A stretch of 33,872 bases of DNA, taken from the NCBI GenBank assembly GCA_009928435.1, contig JAABNQ010000040.1, positions 1 to 33,872 of the forward strand. The letters run 5' to 3'. The first letter of the stretch is position 1; each line of letters starts with the position of its first letter. The position numbers were made by a program, and so were the translations under genes. Of this stretch, positions 23,581-32,776 are shown one piece after another. The stretch comes from Bacillus sp. HF117_J1_D. Its GTDB lineage: Bacteria > Bacillota > Bacilli > Bacillales > Bacillaceae_C. The notes under the pieces were generated by a model. It saw only the letters and a program-made list of their open reading frames with translations, did not search any database and was not told the DNA's origin.

Positions 23581-23622
23581 AAGCGGTCAATGAAAAGTTT
23601 ATCATACTTTCATTGACCGCTT
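23581..23622. terminator. 15-bp perfect hairpin between putP and putR
   Basis: AAGCGGTCAATGAAA (23581-23595) pairs perfectly with TTTCATTGACCGCTT (23608-23622) around a 12-nt loop. On the minus strand GTATTTAGG follows, so there is no T-run. It could be a weak terminator, an mRNA stabiliser for putP or an attenuator of putR. Confidence 0.55.
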
Positions 23623-23634
23623 CATGAAAATTCA

Positions 23635-25101
23635 TTATTCCTTTAGGAGGCGTAAACTTTCATCAAATTCTTTGTCAATTTTTTCATTTGGTTTATAGGT
23701 GATGAGGCTGACCAACACTGCAACGAGAAGGTTGATGATGAAGCCTGGTATGATTTCATATAACGCAGAGTCCAAGCTTTGCCAAACAAGTACGGTGACT
23801 GCTCCAGCGACCATTCCAGCAATTGCCCCCCAATTGGTCAATTTCCTCCAATATAGGCTTAATACAACGAGTGGTCCGAATGAAGCTCCAAACCCAGCCC
23901 ATGCATGAGCGACAAGGTTTAGGATGGACTCAGTTTTATTGGAGCTGAGGATAAAGGCTATTAATGCCACGGCCAAAACTGCCATTCGTCCGAAAAAGAC
24001 CAGCTCTTTGTCACTGGCATCACGACGGAAAATTAATTTGTACAAGTCTTCAGTCAGAGCACTTGAAGTGACGATTAACTGTGATGAGATGGTACTCATG
24101 ATGGCAGCAAGAATCGCCGCTAAGACAAAACCTGCGAATAATGGATGGAAAAGGATTTGACCAAGCTCGATAAAGACAGCTTCCTTATCATGGAGTGTGT
24201 GATTCGTCGTATGGAAATACGCGATCCCAATCAGGGCTGTCAGTACAGCTCCCAACAACGATATAATCATCCAGCTCATCCCAATCCGGCGCGCTACTTT
24301 TGTTTCTCTTACTGAATTGATAGCCATGAACCTTACAATGATATGGGGCTGTCCCACATAACCGAGACCCCAGGCCAGGAGGGAAATAATTCCGATAAAT
24401 GTTGTATCCCTGAAAAATGAGAAAATTTTAGGATCAATAGACTGAATCGTTTCAACTGTTTTTGCCGGACCGCCCGTATGCATGATGGCCAATGCGGGTA
24501 CAATCAACAGTGCGACTAACATGATTAGGCCCTGTGCAAAGTCTGTCCAGCTAACAGCAAGGAAACCGCCAAAAAGTGTATAGGCCACAACAACGAGTGC
24601 AATGATGAGCAGCCCTTGCTGATAGCCGAATCCGAAAGAACTTTCAAAGAAAACTGCTCCTGCAACAAGACCCGAAGAAACATAAAAGGTAAAAAAGACC
24701 AAGATGACAAGGGCCGAAACGATTCGCAGTAGTTTGGTATTGTCTTTTAGCCGGTTTTCAAAAAAAGAAGGGATCGTAATAGAGTCATTGCTCACTTGAG
24801 TATAGGTACGCAGTCTTGGCGCAACAAAAATCCAATTTAAATAAGCGCCTGCTGTCAATCCAATGGCAATCCAGACACTGGTTAATCCGGTTGCATAGAC
24901 GGCTCCCGGCAGACCCATAAGCAGCCAACCACTCATATCCGCTGCCCCGGCACTGAGTGCTGTAACGGCAGGTCCGAGAGATCGCCCGCCAAGCATATAG
25001 TCGGTCAGGTCGCCCGTCCTTCTAAAGGCGACCCATCCGATTACAAGCATAAGAATCATATACACAATAATCGTTACAAGCTTTAATGTTTCGTCAGTCA
25101 T
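23635..25101 (-). CDS. putP: Sodium/proline symporter
   Basis: A 488-residue SSS-family transporter with about 13 membrane helices. Family landmarks are RTGDLTDYMLGGRSLGPAVTALSAGAADMSGWLLMGLPGA at the N-terminus, GAYLNWIFVAPRLR, and SSQLIVTSSALTEDLYK with the Na-binding Ser/Thr cluster of TM8. VGQPHIIVRFMAI is also diagnostic of PutP. It couples inward sodium to proline uptake. It is the last structural gene of the put operon, 24 bases after putC, and is followed by the putP-putR hairpin. Length matches the family. Confidence 0.93.
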   Translation of the reverse strand: MTDETLKLVTIIVYMILMLVIGWVAFRRTGDLTDYMLGGRSLGPAVTALSAGAADMSGWLLMGLPGAVYATGLTSVWIAIGLTAGAYLNWIFVAPRLRTYTQVSNDSITIPSFFENRLKDNTKLLRIVSALVILVFFTFYVSSGLVAGAVFFESSFGFGYQQGLLIIALVVVAYTLFGGFLAVSWTDFAQGLIMLVALLIVPALAIMHTGGPAKTVETIQSIDPKIFSFFRDTTFIGIISLLAWGLGYVGQPHIIVRFMAINSVRETKVARRIGMSWMIISLLGAVLTALIGIAYFHTTNHTLHDKEAVFIELGQILFHPLFAGFVLAAILAAIMSTISSQLIVTSSALTEDLYKLIFRRDASDKELVFFGRMAVLAVALIAFILSSNKTESILNLVAHAWAGFGASFGPLVVLSLYWRKLTNWGAIAGMVAGAVTVLVWQSLDSALYEIIPGFIINLLVAVLVSLITYKPNEKIDKEFDESLRLLKE

Positions 25102-25125
25102 ATCAAGTCATCTCCGTTTTCATGA

Positions 25126-26670
25126 CTATAACATTTCGGAAGTAGTTTTTGCCTGCATATGAAGCAGTAAGTAATCAGGTCCTCCTGCCTTGGAATCGGT
25201 ACCCGACATGTTGAAACCTCCAAAAGGCTGGTAACCGACAATGGCTCCAGTGCAGCCGCGGTTAAAATATAAATTTCCGACATGGAAGTCTTCACGTGCT
25301 TGCTCCAGGTGCAGACGGTTGTTGGAAATAACGGCTCCCGTCAACCCATATTCCGTGTTATTGGCAATTTCCAATGCTTCATCAAAATTTTTCGCCTTGG
25401 CGAAGGCAACAACTGGACCGAAAACCTCTTCCTGCATGATGCGTGCTTTAGGATCAAGCCCGGAAAATATGGTCGGCCTGATGAAATAGCCTTTGGAATC
25501 ATCGCCTTCTCCGCCAATCATCAATTCACCTTCGCTCTTTCCAATTTCAATATATTTCATGATTTTATCAAAAGCATTTTGGTCGTTCACAGGCCCCATG
25601 AAGTTGTTTGGGTCGGAAGGATCGCCAATAGTCAACTCTTTTGTCAGTTCGACAGCCCGATTTAACACTTCTTCATATACATCCTCGACAATGACAGCAC
25701 GGGAACATGCGGAGCATTTTTGACCCGAAAAACCGAAAGCTGAGTTGACGATTGATTGGGCAGCAAGCTCTAAATCCGCTTCCTTATCAACGACAATCGT
25801 ATCTTTTCCTCCCATTTCAGCAATGACACGCTTCAACCATATCTGGCCTTCGTTTACGATGGCAGCTCGTTCGTAGATGCGGGTTCCGACTTCTCTCGAT
25901 CCTGTAAAGCTGATAAAACGGGTTTTTGGATGGTCAACAAGAAAGTCGCCGACTTCAGATCCGTTTCCTGGAATATAGTTGAGCACACCTTTTGGCAGTC
26001 CAGCTTCCTCCATTACTTCAACAAATTTGGCTGCGACAACAGGCGTCGTGGATGCCGGCTTTAAAAGAACCGTATTTCCGGAAACGATCGCTGCCACTGT
26101 TGTTCCAGCCATGATGGCAAAGGCGAAATTCCATGGGGAAATAATGACACCGACTCCAAGTGGAATGTAGTCATAACGATTGTATTCCCCAGGTCTGCTA
26201 TCTACTTTTTTGCCATCTTTTAGCTCAAGCATTTGTCGCCCATAATACTCTAGAAAGTCGATGCCTTCCGCTGTGTCTGCATCCGCCTCATTCCACGGCT
26301 TGCCCGCTTCCTTGACAAGCAAAGCGGAAAATTCGTGTTTTCTGCGGCGAATGATAGCGGCAGCTTTGAAAAGGACATCTGCACGTACTTCCGGTTTCAC
26401 TTTTTTCCAAGACTGGAAGGCTGTAAATGCACTGTCCATCGCCTGTTCGGCTAGTTCCCGGTTTGCCTTTGAAACCTTTCCGACGATTTCTTCTTTATTA
26501 GCCGGGTTGATCGAAATGATTTTTTCATCCGTCGTAATTTTCTTTCCGCCGATAACTAATGGATACTCCATGCCAAGATAGGTCTCTACCAAATTAAGCC
26601 CTGTTTTGAATGCCTGTTTGTTCTCCTCTTTGGAAAAATTGGTGAATGGTTCATGTTTATAAGTGATCAT
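25126..26670 (-). CDS. putC: Delta-1-pyrroline-5-carboxylate dehydrogenase
   Basis: A 514-residue aldehyde dehydrogenase that converts P5C/glutamate semialdehyde to glutamate with NAD+, the second step of proline degradation. Landmarks are [36 protein letters not shown], the general base Glu in [12 protein letters not shown] and the catalytic Cys in [24 protein letters not shown] and [19 protein letters not shown] are also typical. ATG 26670 ([11 protein letters not shown]) is set by AAGGAG nine bases upstream. It lies 31 bases after putB. B. subtilis has a second paralogue, RocA; the neighbours identify this one as PutC. Confidence 0.94.
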   Translation of the reverse strand: MITYKHEPFTNFSKEENKQAFKTGLNLVETYLGMEYPLVIGGKKITTDEKIISINPANKEEIVGKVSKANRELAEQAMDSAFTAFQSWKKVKPEVRADVLFKAAAIIRRRKHEFSALLVKEAGKPWNEADADTAEGIDFLEYYGRQMLELKDGKKVDSRPGEYNRYDYIPLGVGVIISPWNFAFAIMAGTTVAAIVSGNTVLLKPASTTPVVAAKFVEVMEEAGLPKGVLNYIPGNGSEVGDFLVDHPKTRFISFTGSREVGTRIYERAAIVNEGQIWLKRVIAEMGGKDTIVVDKEADLELAAQSIVNSAFGFSGQKCSACSRAVIVEDVYEEVLNRAVELTKELTIGDPSDPNNFMGPVNDQNAFDKIMKYIEIGKSEGELMIGGEGDDSKGYFIRPTIFSGLDPKARIMQEEVFGPVVAFAKAKNFDEALEIANNTEYGLTGAVISNNRLHLEQAREDFHVGNLYFNRGCTGAIVGYQPFGGFNMSGTDSKAGGPDYLLLHMQAKTTSEML

Positions 26671-26701
26671 CTCATACAACTCCTTATCAAATATAAAATG
26701 A

Positions 26702-27619
26702 TTAATTTTTTACGAAACCCTTAAAGGCAAATGAAATATTAGCGGGCCTTTCAGCTAGTCTTCTCATAAAATATCCGTACCAATCACGTCCGTAAGGAAC
26801 GTATACTCTCATCTTGTATCCTTGTTCAACAAGCTCTAATTGTGTTTTGTTCCGCATGCCGTACAGCATTTGGAATTCGAACTGATTATTGGGAATTTGC
26901 AATCCTGCAGCTAGCTCCTTTGTATACTCGATCATATGATCGTCGTGAGTAGCGATGGCAGTATACAATCCCAATTTAAAGCTTTGCTCGATCAATTTTT
27001 TATAATTTTCGTCCACATCTTTTTTATCCGGATAGGCGACAGTTTGCGGTTCTTTGTACGCTCCCTTGACGAGTCGTAAAAACGGTTTCATAGAACTTAA
27101 TTCTTTCAGGTCTTGTTCTGTCCGGTACAAATAGGCCTGCAAAACTGTGCTGATACAAGTGTATGACTGCCTGAACTGTTTAAAGAGTTCAATTGTCTTT
27201 TCGCATCGTGGCTCATCCTCCATATCAATTGTCACCATAACGCCGTGTTTTTCTGCTATATCTAAAATTTTTGTCATATTATTGATCACGAGATCCCGGT
27301 CAATATCAAGGCCGAGCGACGTCATTTTGACAGACATATGGGAATCAAGCTTTTCTCTGCTAATCGTTTCAATTGTGGCTATAGCTTCTTCCGTCCTTTC
27401 AACAGCTGTTTTTTCTGAATGGACAAATTCTCCCAAATGGTCAACAGTGGTGGCTAGACCTTTGCTGTTCAGTTCCTTAATGATTTGGACGGAGCTGGGA
27501 AAATCAGTACCTGCAATGATCTTTCCTGTAACAATATTACCGCCTCTTTTCTTTGCCATCTCGTTTAGCCAATTGTTTTTGGAAAGAAATAAAAATAAGT
27601 TTCTTGTTACCGCTTCCAT
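26702..27619 (-). CDS. putB: Proline dehydrogenase
   Basis: A 305-residue FAD enzyme that oxidises proline to P5C and passes electrons to the quinone pool. PRODH barrel landmarks are [78 protein letters not shown] and the terminal [24 protein letters not shown] 27619 is chosen because AGGTGG precedes it and 305 residues is normal. The frame stays open upstream to 27958, but that stretch contains an intergenic repeat hairpin and has no family similarity. First gene of putBCP. Confidence 0.93.
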   Translation of the reverse strand: MEAVTRNLFLFLSKNNWLNEMAKKRGGNIVTGKIIAGTDFPSSVQIIKELNSKGLATTVDHLGEFVHSEKTAVERTEEAIATIETISREKLDSHMSVKMTSLGLDIDRDLVINNMTKILDIAEKHGVMVTIDMEDEPRCEKTIELFKQFRQSYTCISTVLQAYLYRTEQDLKELSSMKPFLRLVKGAYKEPQTVAYPDKKDVDENYKKLIEQSFKLGLYTAIATHDDHMIEYTKELAAGLQIPNNQFEFQMLYGMRNKTQLELVEQGYKMRVYVPYGRDWYGYFMRRLAERPANISFAFKGFVKN

Positions 27620-27829
27620 TCTATTCACCACCTTGGACATATTAGACTTACATTCATTGTATAAATTTTGAATATATCTAGCATCGTCTGAAGAGAACAA
27701 ACTTTGGGTGCTTTCGTTGTTGGTTTGGAACAAAGAGAGGGATGAAAGAGATAGTAAAAGGTTCAGGGTTGGTGCTTTAGCAGAAATGGCAGGAATTGAA
27801 TATTTCTTCGGCGAGGGGCATGGGTAACA

Positions 27830-27907
27830 CCTCCAGCGGATGCCACAGATTTTATCGAGCGAATCTCGATAAAATCTGTGCGCAAATACGTCGAGGTATA
27901 TTTGACC
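27830..27907. repeat. Dispersed repeat with perfect 16-bp hairpin, copy 2
   Basis: CCTCCAGCGGATGCCACAGA opens the element. CACAGATTTTATCGAG (27844-27859) and CTCGATAAAATCTGTG (27865-27880) form a perfect 16-bp stem around CGAAT. GCGCAAATACGTCGAGG follows. Partial copies lie at 21500 and 30248. It fills most of the gap between the thioesterase and putB; no other feature is seen in 27620-27954 except AT-rich promoter-like DNA (TACAAT) near 27658. Confidence 0.75.
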
Positions 27908-27954
27908 AAGGATTGTGATCGTTTTTGAAGAAGGGCACTTATTGGATATTAACT

Positions 27955-28431
27955 TCAAGCTCTAAAAGTATCGGGCATGACGACAGCAATCACTTCGCCT
28001 TTTGCACAAAGGACGTCCCCAGCGAAGACTTCTACTGAAGTTTTCCACTTCTTTGGATGAATCTCCTCAACTAGGCCGAATGCGTTTAAAGCCGTCCCTT
28101 GTGGTGTAGGCTTCAGGTAGTCGACATGTAATGAGGCGGTGACAAATCGGGGAGCGGCATGCCCGCTGCCCGGTTCATGGCCATTTTTCCTATGTAAGGC
28201 AAGTGCCGCCGAGCCTGTTCCGTGGCAATCGACTAGTGAGGCGAGCAATCCGCCGTAAACAAACCCGGGAATCGCAGTGTGTTCTTGTTTTGGTTCATAA
28301 ATGGTGAGTGTTTTGTCACCGTCCCATCCAGTACGAAAATGATGCCCTGCTTCATTTAAGCGCCCGCATCCAAAACAATGAGCGAATTCATCTGGATAAT
28401 CATCTTGAATAGCATAAGTAATTTTCTTCAA
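27955..28431 (-). CDS. PaaI-like hotdog-fold thioesterase
   Basis: A 158-residue hotdog protein expected to hydrolyse acyl-CoA or related thioesters. HCFGCGRLNEAGHHF near the N-terminus and PGFVYGGLLASLVDCHGTGSA (active-site helix with Asp) are typical of the 4HBT/PaaI group. SLHVDYLKPTPQGT forms the hotdog strand. The start is taken as TTG 28431 with GAGGAGG ten bases upstream; an in-frame ATG at 28461 would place that site inside the coding sequence. Its substrate is unknown. Confidence 0.82.
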   Translation of the reverse strand: MKKITYAIQDDYPDEFAHCFGCGRLNEAGHHFRTGWDGDKTLTIYEPKQEHTAIPGFVYGGLLASLVDCHGTGSAALALHRKNGHEPGSGHAAPRFVTASLHVDYLKPTPQGTALNAFGLVEEIHPKKWKTSVEVFAGDVLCAKGEVIAVVMPDTFRA

Positions 28432-28564
28432 CTTTCCAGTTCCTCCTCTATTTAATTTCAAAATCTTCTATCTTTATCTACATTATAATAGATAAGTAGT
28501 TTTATTTACAGAATAATTAAGATTCGATAAGCTTTTTATAAGAAAAATGAAGGAGTGACAAAGA

Positions 28565-29113
28565 TTGAACTTGAATGATTGGTTTGAGAAAGGGCTGAAG
28601 CCTGAGGAGTACATAAGTGAATTAGAGCATCACAAAGATGGTTTCATACATATCTATGAAAGCTTCCAGCTCCCAGCTGATGAGGATTTTTTCAATAAAG
28701 TAAAAGGGAAGAATCTGCGCGCTATAGCTTTGGTCGAAGTTTGGTGTGGACATTGTATGCTGAATGTTCCCGTTTTGCTTCGTTTGGCGGAAAAAGCAGG
28801 GATGGATGTTCGGTTGCTTCCGCGAGATCAACATCTGGATTTGATGGAGCGATATTTAACAAATGGTAAACGGGTCATTCCGATTTTCATCTTCATTGAT
28901 GAAAATGGCGAACAAGTTGGTAAATGGGGGCCAATTACGGAATCGACGAAAGCGTTTGTCGACGAATACAGGAAAGAGCTACCACTCAAGGATGATGAGA
29001 GCTATGATGAAAAATTCAAAGCGATGGTAAAAATGATCGCAAAAAGCTTCAAAGAGAAGCCTCATTTCTGGGAGAATTCTTATGAAAGCATGAAAAGTAT
29101 TTTAATAAAGTGA
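28565..29113 (+). CDS. Thioredoxin-family protein (WCGHC)
   Basis: A 182-residue soluble protein with a TTG start after AAGGAG. An N-terminal helical extension (1-55) precedes a thioredoxin fold with the active site EVWCGHCMLNVPVLL near residues 58-70 and the cis-proline segment KRVIPIFIFIDENGEQVGKWG. A charged helical tail (about 145-182) follows. The Gly-His between the cysteines resembles protein disulfide isomerase and suggests a more oxidising potential than WCGPC. It is monocistronic and ends in a GC-rich hairpin shared with the convergent LysR gene. Confidence 0.85.
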   Translation: MNLNDWFEKGLKPEEYISELEHHKDGFIHIYESFQLPADEDFFNKVKGKNLRAIALVEVWCGHCMLNVPVLLRLAEKAGMDVRLLPRDQHLDLMERYLTNGKRVIPIFIFIDENGEQVGKWGPITESTKAFVDEYRKELPLKDDESYDEKFKAMVKMIAKSFKEKPHFWENSYESMKSILIK

Positions 29114-29124
29114 AATAATAGCTG

Positions 29125-29150
29125 GGGCGGGGCAGGAGCCCCGTCCATTT
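29125..29150. terminator. GC-rich hairpin shared by convergent genes
   Basis: CGGGGC (29128-29133) pairs with GCCCCG (29138-29143) around AGGA; the stem extends to about 9 bp with one wobble. Weak T-runs flank both sides, so it probably ends both the thioredoxin-like and LysR transcripts. Confidence 0.7.
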
Positions 29151-29154
29151 CAGT

Positions 29155-30054
29155 TTAGGGCTGCAATTCCCTGGCAACTGCTCTCGTGATGTCCAAAAAT
29201 CGTTGGACTGTCGAAGGTTGATAATATTTTTGCAATGTGACCAAGCTGAGCTTCGTCTCTAGTTTGGGTTCAGCCAGTGGAACAAGCTTCGGGAGTTCTG
29301 GCCAGTGAATGCGGCTAAAATTATATGGTGCGAAGCTAATTCCCACGCCTTTCATCACCATAAGGAGCATTGGAAAAACCTCCGTACCCCAATAAATAAC
29401 GTTAGGTGTAAAACCGCTGTTATTGCAGGCCTCCATAATCTCCTCGGCAATTCCAGAACCGTGCGAAGATGTCGGAAGAATGAACTTTTCATCTCGCAGA
29501 TCGGCAATGCTAATCGAATTTTTTTCTAATAAGGGATGTCCGGGCGGTAAGGCCAGCAATAAAGGCTCCGTCAGAAGGGTGGATATGTGGAGATCCTCCG
29601 CTTCGAAAATAGTCCGGACAATGCCGATGTCAATTTTATGGTTTCGCAACTCATTCAGCACGAATGATGAATTTCCTTCTTTGACACGCATGATAATATT
29701 CGGTGCTTCCTCACGGAGCTTTTTGACGGCATCGGGAATGATGAATAGATTGGCGGATGTGATGCACCCAGCGGTCACCGTACCACGCATCCCGTCGTTA
29801 TGTTCCGACAGTTCCTTCACCAGATTTTCAGTAGATGCAATTAGTTCCTTTCCCCGTTGATACAGAAATTCACCATCTCTCGTTAAGGTCAATCGGCGTC
29901 CAGAGCGGTCAAACAGTGATACTTTCAATTCTTTTTCAAGCTTCCCCATCATAATGCTTAAAGGGGGCTGCGTCATATTCATCGCTGCAGCAGCTTTGGA
30001 AACACTTCCTTCCTCCACTATTTTTATGAAACAACGCAAACGATGAAGGTCCAT
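29155..30054 (-). CDS. LysR-family transcriptional regulator
   Basis: A 299-residue LTTR. The N-terminal winged helix is FIKIVEEGSVSKAAAAMNMT followed by QPPLSIMMGKLEKELKVSLFDRSGRRLTLT. A linker helix leads to a type-2 periplasmic-binding-like effector domain (about 90-295) with GCITSANLFIIPDAV, DIGIVRTIF, LLLALPPGHPL and the hinge KFILPTSSHGSG. No divergent gene immediately faces it, so its target is unclear and self-regulation is expected. AGGAGA sits upstream of ATG 30054. Confidence 0.88.
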   Translation of the reverse strand: MDLHRLRCFIKIVEEGSVSKAAAAMNMTQPPLSIMMGKLEKELKVSLFDRSGRRLTLTRDGEFLYQRGKELIASTENLVKELSEHNDGMRGTVTAGCITSANLFIIPDAVKKLREEAPNIIMRVKEGNSSFVLNELRNHKIDIGIVRTIFEAEDLHISTLLTEPLLLALPPGHPLLEKNSISIADLRDEKFILPTSSHGSGIAEEIMEACNNSGFTPNVIYWGTEVFPMLLMVMKGVGISFAPYNFSRIHWPELPKLVPLAEPKLETKLSLVTLQKYYQPSTVQRFLDITRAVARELQP

Positions 30055-30381
30055 TTAATATCTCCTCTTATAAATTAATGAAATATATCTAATTCCCGAA
30101 TAGTATATATTTAACATACATACACTATAGTTTACAGTTAAAATGAAAGTTTTTTCAATGAATTTAAACTTTTTAACTTCACAGGACAAGTCATCACTTA
30201 GTAAATGAGATGAAATCATATAGGTAGTTCATTCAGTGGGGCTCAAGTCCCAGCGGAATAAAGTTAAAATCTGGGCACAAATACGCGAAGCACATTTGCT
30301 AGATCATACATCTAAAAAGTAAGGGTAGGTTAGAACAAAATGAACGACATAACGACCATATCCTATATAACAAGTCAAATT
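30055..30381. other. Intergenic region upstream of the LysR gene
   Basis: The region is AT-rich with several TATA-like boxes near 30105-30130 and an ATAGT...ACTAT pair at about 30102-30128. Repeat copy 3 lies inside at 30248-30300. A plus-strand frame starting with ATG at 30340 runs into the modC terminator and is not credible. Confidence 0.4.
30248..30300. repeat. Dispersed repeat, degraded copy 3
   Basis: CCCAGCGGA is followed by TTAAAATCTGGGCACAAATA and CGCGAAGCACATTTG, parallel to the right half of copy 2 (TAAAATCTGTGCGCAAATAC...). The stem of the hairpin is lost. Confidence 0.5.
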
Positions 30382-30425
30382 AAACAGCCAGTCACCTGTA
30401 ATATTGGTAACTGGCTGTTTTTATA
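30382..30425. terminator. Terminator after modC
   Basis: AAACAGCCAGTCACC (30382-30396) pairs with GGTAACTGGCTGTTT (30406-30420) with one mismatch and a 9-nt loop. TTTTT follows on the plus strand and TTTAATTTG on the minus strand, so it can act in both directions. Confidence 0.75.
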
Positions 30426-30462
30426 CAGAAGATCAGTCCTGCTGGTTGCTTCTTGGCTGGAT

Positions 30463-31131
30463 TTACGATGTTACGAACGGCTTTGAATTCTCCGTATGGT
30501 CGTCTTTTTTCACATACCCCTCAAGAATTTCTCCCTTTTCCAAATATAAAATCCGATTCCCTAACTTTTTTGCTTCCTCATGGTTATGGGTGACCAAGAT
30601 AATGGGGATGCGCCAAAGTTGATGGATGCGAATCAGTTCTTCGTGGCTTTTTCTCCTAGTTTCATCATCAAGTGCTGAAAAAGGTTCGTCCAAAAGTAGT
30701 GCATCGGGTTCAGTCGCAATGGCCCTCGCGATGGCGGTGCGTTGTTTTTCTCCACCGGATATTTCAGACGGATATTTGGATGCCAGATGTTCGATTCGGA
30801 GTTCTTTCATTAGCTCTTTGGCAAACGCTTCGTTTTTCATGCCATAAGCGATATTCTTCCACACAGTCATGTGCGGAAAAAGGGCGTAGTCTTGAAAAAG
30901 GTAGCCAATATTCCTTTTTTGAATGGGCACGATGGATTTGCCGTCAAAAAGGTCTGCTCCATTCAAGCGGATGATCCCGGAATCTGGATGACTTAGTCCT
31001 GCAATACTATTCAGGATGGTGGTTTTGCCGGAGCCGGAGGGACCGAACAGAACGACAATGTCATTGGCTGCAGAGAATTGTATATTCAGTTCAAAATGAG
31101 ACAGTTGTTTTTGAATATCAACGGTGAGCAC
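30463..31131 (-). CDS. modC: Molybdate ABC transporter ATP-binding protein
   Basis: A 222-residue ATPase that powers molybdate import with ModB. Walker A is GPSGSGKTT (about 30-38), the Q-loop is in GYLFQDYALFPHMTV, the signature is SGGEKQRTAIARA and Walker B is ALLLDEPFSALD; the H-loop is VTHNHEEA. It lacks the C-terminal molybdate-binding (TOBE) domain of longer ModC proteins. The start is GTG 31131 with GGAGGG six bases upstream. It is the last gene of modABC. Confidence 0.9.
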   Translation of the reverse strand: MLTVDIQKQLSHFELNIQFSAANDIVVLFGPSGSGKTTILNSIAGLSHPDSGIIRLNGADLFDGKSIVPIQKRNIGYLFQDYALFPHMTVWKNIAYGMKNEAFAKELMKELRIEHLASKYPSEISGGEKQRTAIARAIATEPDALLLDEPFSALDDETRRKSHEELIRIHQLWRIPIILVTHNHEEAKKLGNRILYLEKGEILEGYVKKDDHTENSKPFVTS

Positions 31132-31144
31132 AGTTATCCCTCCA

Positions 31145-31819
31145 TTAGGACTTCGAATGTTTCATCATATTCCTTTTGCTCCACCAATTTAGCCATAAGA
31201 TCGCACTGAATCCGAGAGCGACAATAATGATTACCCAGAATTTGGCCAAATCCATATTTCCGGATTCTACAGCAAAGTAAATAGCGAGCGGGATCGTATC
31301 CGTCACATTTGGGATGTAGCCGGCGATCATGAGCGTGGCACCGAATTCACCAAGGGCACGTGCGAAAGATAGGACGGTCCCTGCCAGTAGACCTGGCCAA
31401 GCAAGGGGAAAAGAGATGGTCCAAAATACTTTCCATTTCGAGGCGCCCATTGTGTAAGCTGCGTTTTCAACGTTTGGATCATATTGCTGAAATGCGGCGG
31501 CAGCACTTTGGTACATCAATGGAAAAGAAACGACAACCGCAGCGATTAATACCCCGTACCAGGTGAAAACAATTTGGAAATCGAACCAGTCGAGTAATCG
31601 TTTTCCTATGAACCCGTTTTTTCCAAAAATATATAAGAGGCCGAAACCGACAACGGTAGGGGGAAGCACGAGCGGAAGCAAAATGATGGCTTCTACTGCA
31701 CTTTTTCCATAAAAAGAGTTACGTCCGATGACCCTTGCCAGGACAACGCCTGTGATAAAGACGATCACTGTTGCGATGGCGGCCGTTTTAAATGAAAGTA
31801 AAAGCGGAGAATAGTTCAT
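31145..31819 (-). CDS. modB: Molybdate ABC transporter permease
   Basis: A 224-residue membrane protein with about five helices. LPLVLPPTVVGFGLLYIFG and the cytoplasmic EAA loop ENAAYTMGASKWKVFWTISFPLAWPGLLAG are typical of ModB, as is ALGEFGATLMIAGYIPNVTDTIPLAIY. It forms the membrane channel for molybdate delivered by ModA. It lies 23 bases after modA and 13 before modC. Confidence 0.93.
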   Translation of the reverse strand: MNYSPLLLSFKTAAIATVIVFITGVVLARVIGRNSFYGKSAVEAIILLPLVLPPTVVGFGLLYIFGKNGFIGKRLLDWFDFQIVFTWYGVLIAAVVVSFPLMYQSAAAAFQQYDPNVENAAYTMGASKWKVFWTISFPLAWPGLLAGTVLSFARALGEFGATLMIAGYIPNVTDTIPLAIYFAVESGNMDLAKFWVIIIVALGFSAILWLNWWSKRNMMKHSKS

Positions 31820-31842
31820 AGATCAATCATACCTTACTGCCT

Positions 31843-32652
31843 TTATTTCTTGAACCCGTATTTTTCCAAAATGCTTTGTGCTTCTTCCGCTTCCAGGAAC
31901 TTCAGAAATTCTTCCGCTTCTTTTTCGTGTTTTGTATCCGCTAAGACGGCTCCTGGGTAGATAATCGGATCATGCAATGACTCGTCGATAGTTGATAAAA
32001 CTTTGATTTTATCGGAGGTCACTGCATCACTTTCATAAACAAATCCAATGTCGGCGTTTCCAGTTTCAACATACGTCAACACTTGGCGTACGTCCTTAGC
32101 CAATACAAGCTTATCTTTCAGTTCATCCCATTTTTTTAGATTATGTAAAATCTCCTCTGTATACTCTCCAGCAGGGACGCTTTCAGGATTCCCAATAGCA
32201 ATCTGATCTAGATCTGCTGCAGAGATTTCATCAACTGATTTATAATCAATTTTGGAGTCTGCTCCTGTGATCAAGACGATTTTATTACCCGTTACATTTT
32301 CTCTTGTCGGTGTATTGACAAGATCATCTTTTTCAAGTGTGTCCATCCATTCTTGGTTGGCCGAAATGAAAATATCAACTGGGGCACCTTGCTGAATTTG
32401 CTGGGCTAGTGTACCTGACCCGCCTAGATTAAAAGTCAATTCAACTGGATGATCTTTTTCGTAAAGCTCTTTGATTTCTTCCAACGCGTCCGTTAGGCTA
32501 ACTGCGGCGGAAACAGTCAATGGTGTTTTTTCTTCCGTTTTATCAGCTTTTTCTGTTGAATCTTGGCTGCTTTTACCGCTTGTATCATTGCTGTTGCATC
32601 CTGCAAAAAGCAATGAGGCGATAACCAATATGAAAATGACAAGTTTTTTCAT
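31843..32652 (-). CDS. modA: Molybdate-binding lipoprotein
   Basis: A 269-residue extracellular binding protein. The signal peptide MKKLVIFILVIASLLFAGC ends in a lipobox (FAGC), so Cys19 would be lipidated. A Ser/Thr/Lys linker leads to a type-2 binding domain with VSAAVSLTDALEEI, FNLGGSGTLAQQI, GAPVDIFISANQEWMD and ADIGFVYESDAV, all ModA landmarks. Tungstate binding is also possible. GGGGG precedes ATG 32652. The gene faces the YvgK-like regulator across an AT-rich repeat-bearing promoter. Confidence 0.93.
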   Translation of the reverse strand: MKKLVIFILVIASLLFAGCNSNDTSGKSSQDSTEKADKTEEKTPLTVSAAVSLTDALEEIKELYEKDHPVELTFNLGGSGTLAQQIQQGAPVDIFISANQEWMDTLEKDDLVNTPTRENVTGNKIVLITGADSKIDYKSVDEISAADLDQIAIGNPESVPAGEYTEEILHNLKKWDELKDKLVLAKDVRQVLTYVETGNADIGFVYESDAVTSDKIKVLSTIDESLHDPIIYPGAVLADTKHEKEAEEFLKFLEAEEAQSILEKYGFKK

Positions 32653-32675
32653 CGTGATCCCCCTAAAAAGATTTT

Positions 32676-32719
32676 CTAATTATATCTAATTATAATTAGT
32701 TATAAACAATTATAATTAG
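32676..32719. promoter_or_regulatory. AT-rich repeated operator between modA and its regulator
   Basis: CTAATTATAATTAG at 32686-32699 is a perfect 14-bp palindrome. AATTATAATTAG recurs at 32708-32719 and a partial CTAATTAT lies at 32676-32683. On the minus strand a TATAAT -10 box for modA overlaps these repeats, so binding there would block modABC. The YvgK-like regulator is the obvious candidate. Confidence 0.65.
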
Positions 32720-32776
32720 CTTGTTCGTGTAAGTAAATGATAAAATGGAATGATTAAGAATATTGAGGTGTTTCTC

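Noticed and set aside
27147-27671. 174-codon plus-strand frame under putB
   Set aside because: Antisense shadow of a conserved PRODH barrel; no ribosome binding site.
30340-30480. Small plus-strand ORF starting at ATG 30340
   Set aside because: It runs through the modC terminator hairpin and lacks a ribosome binding site at proper spacing.
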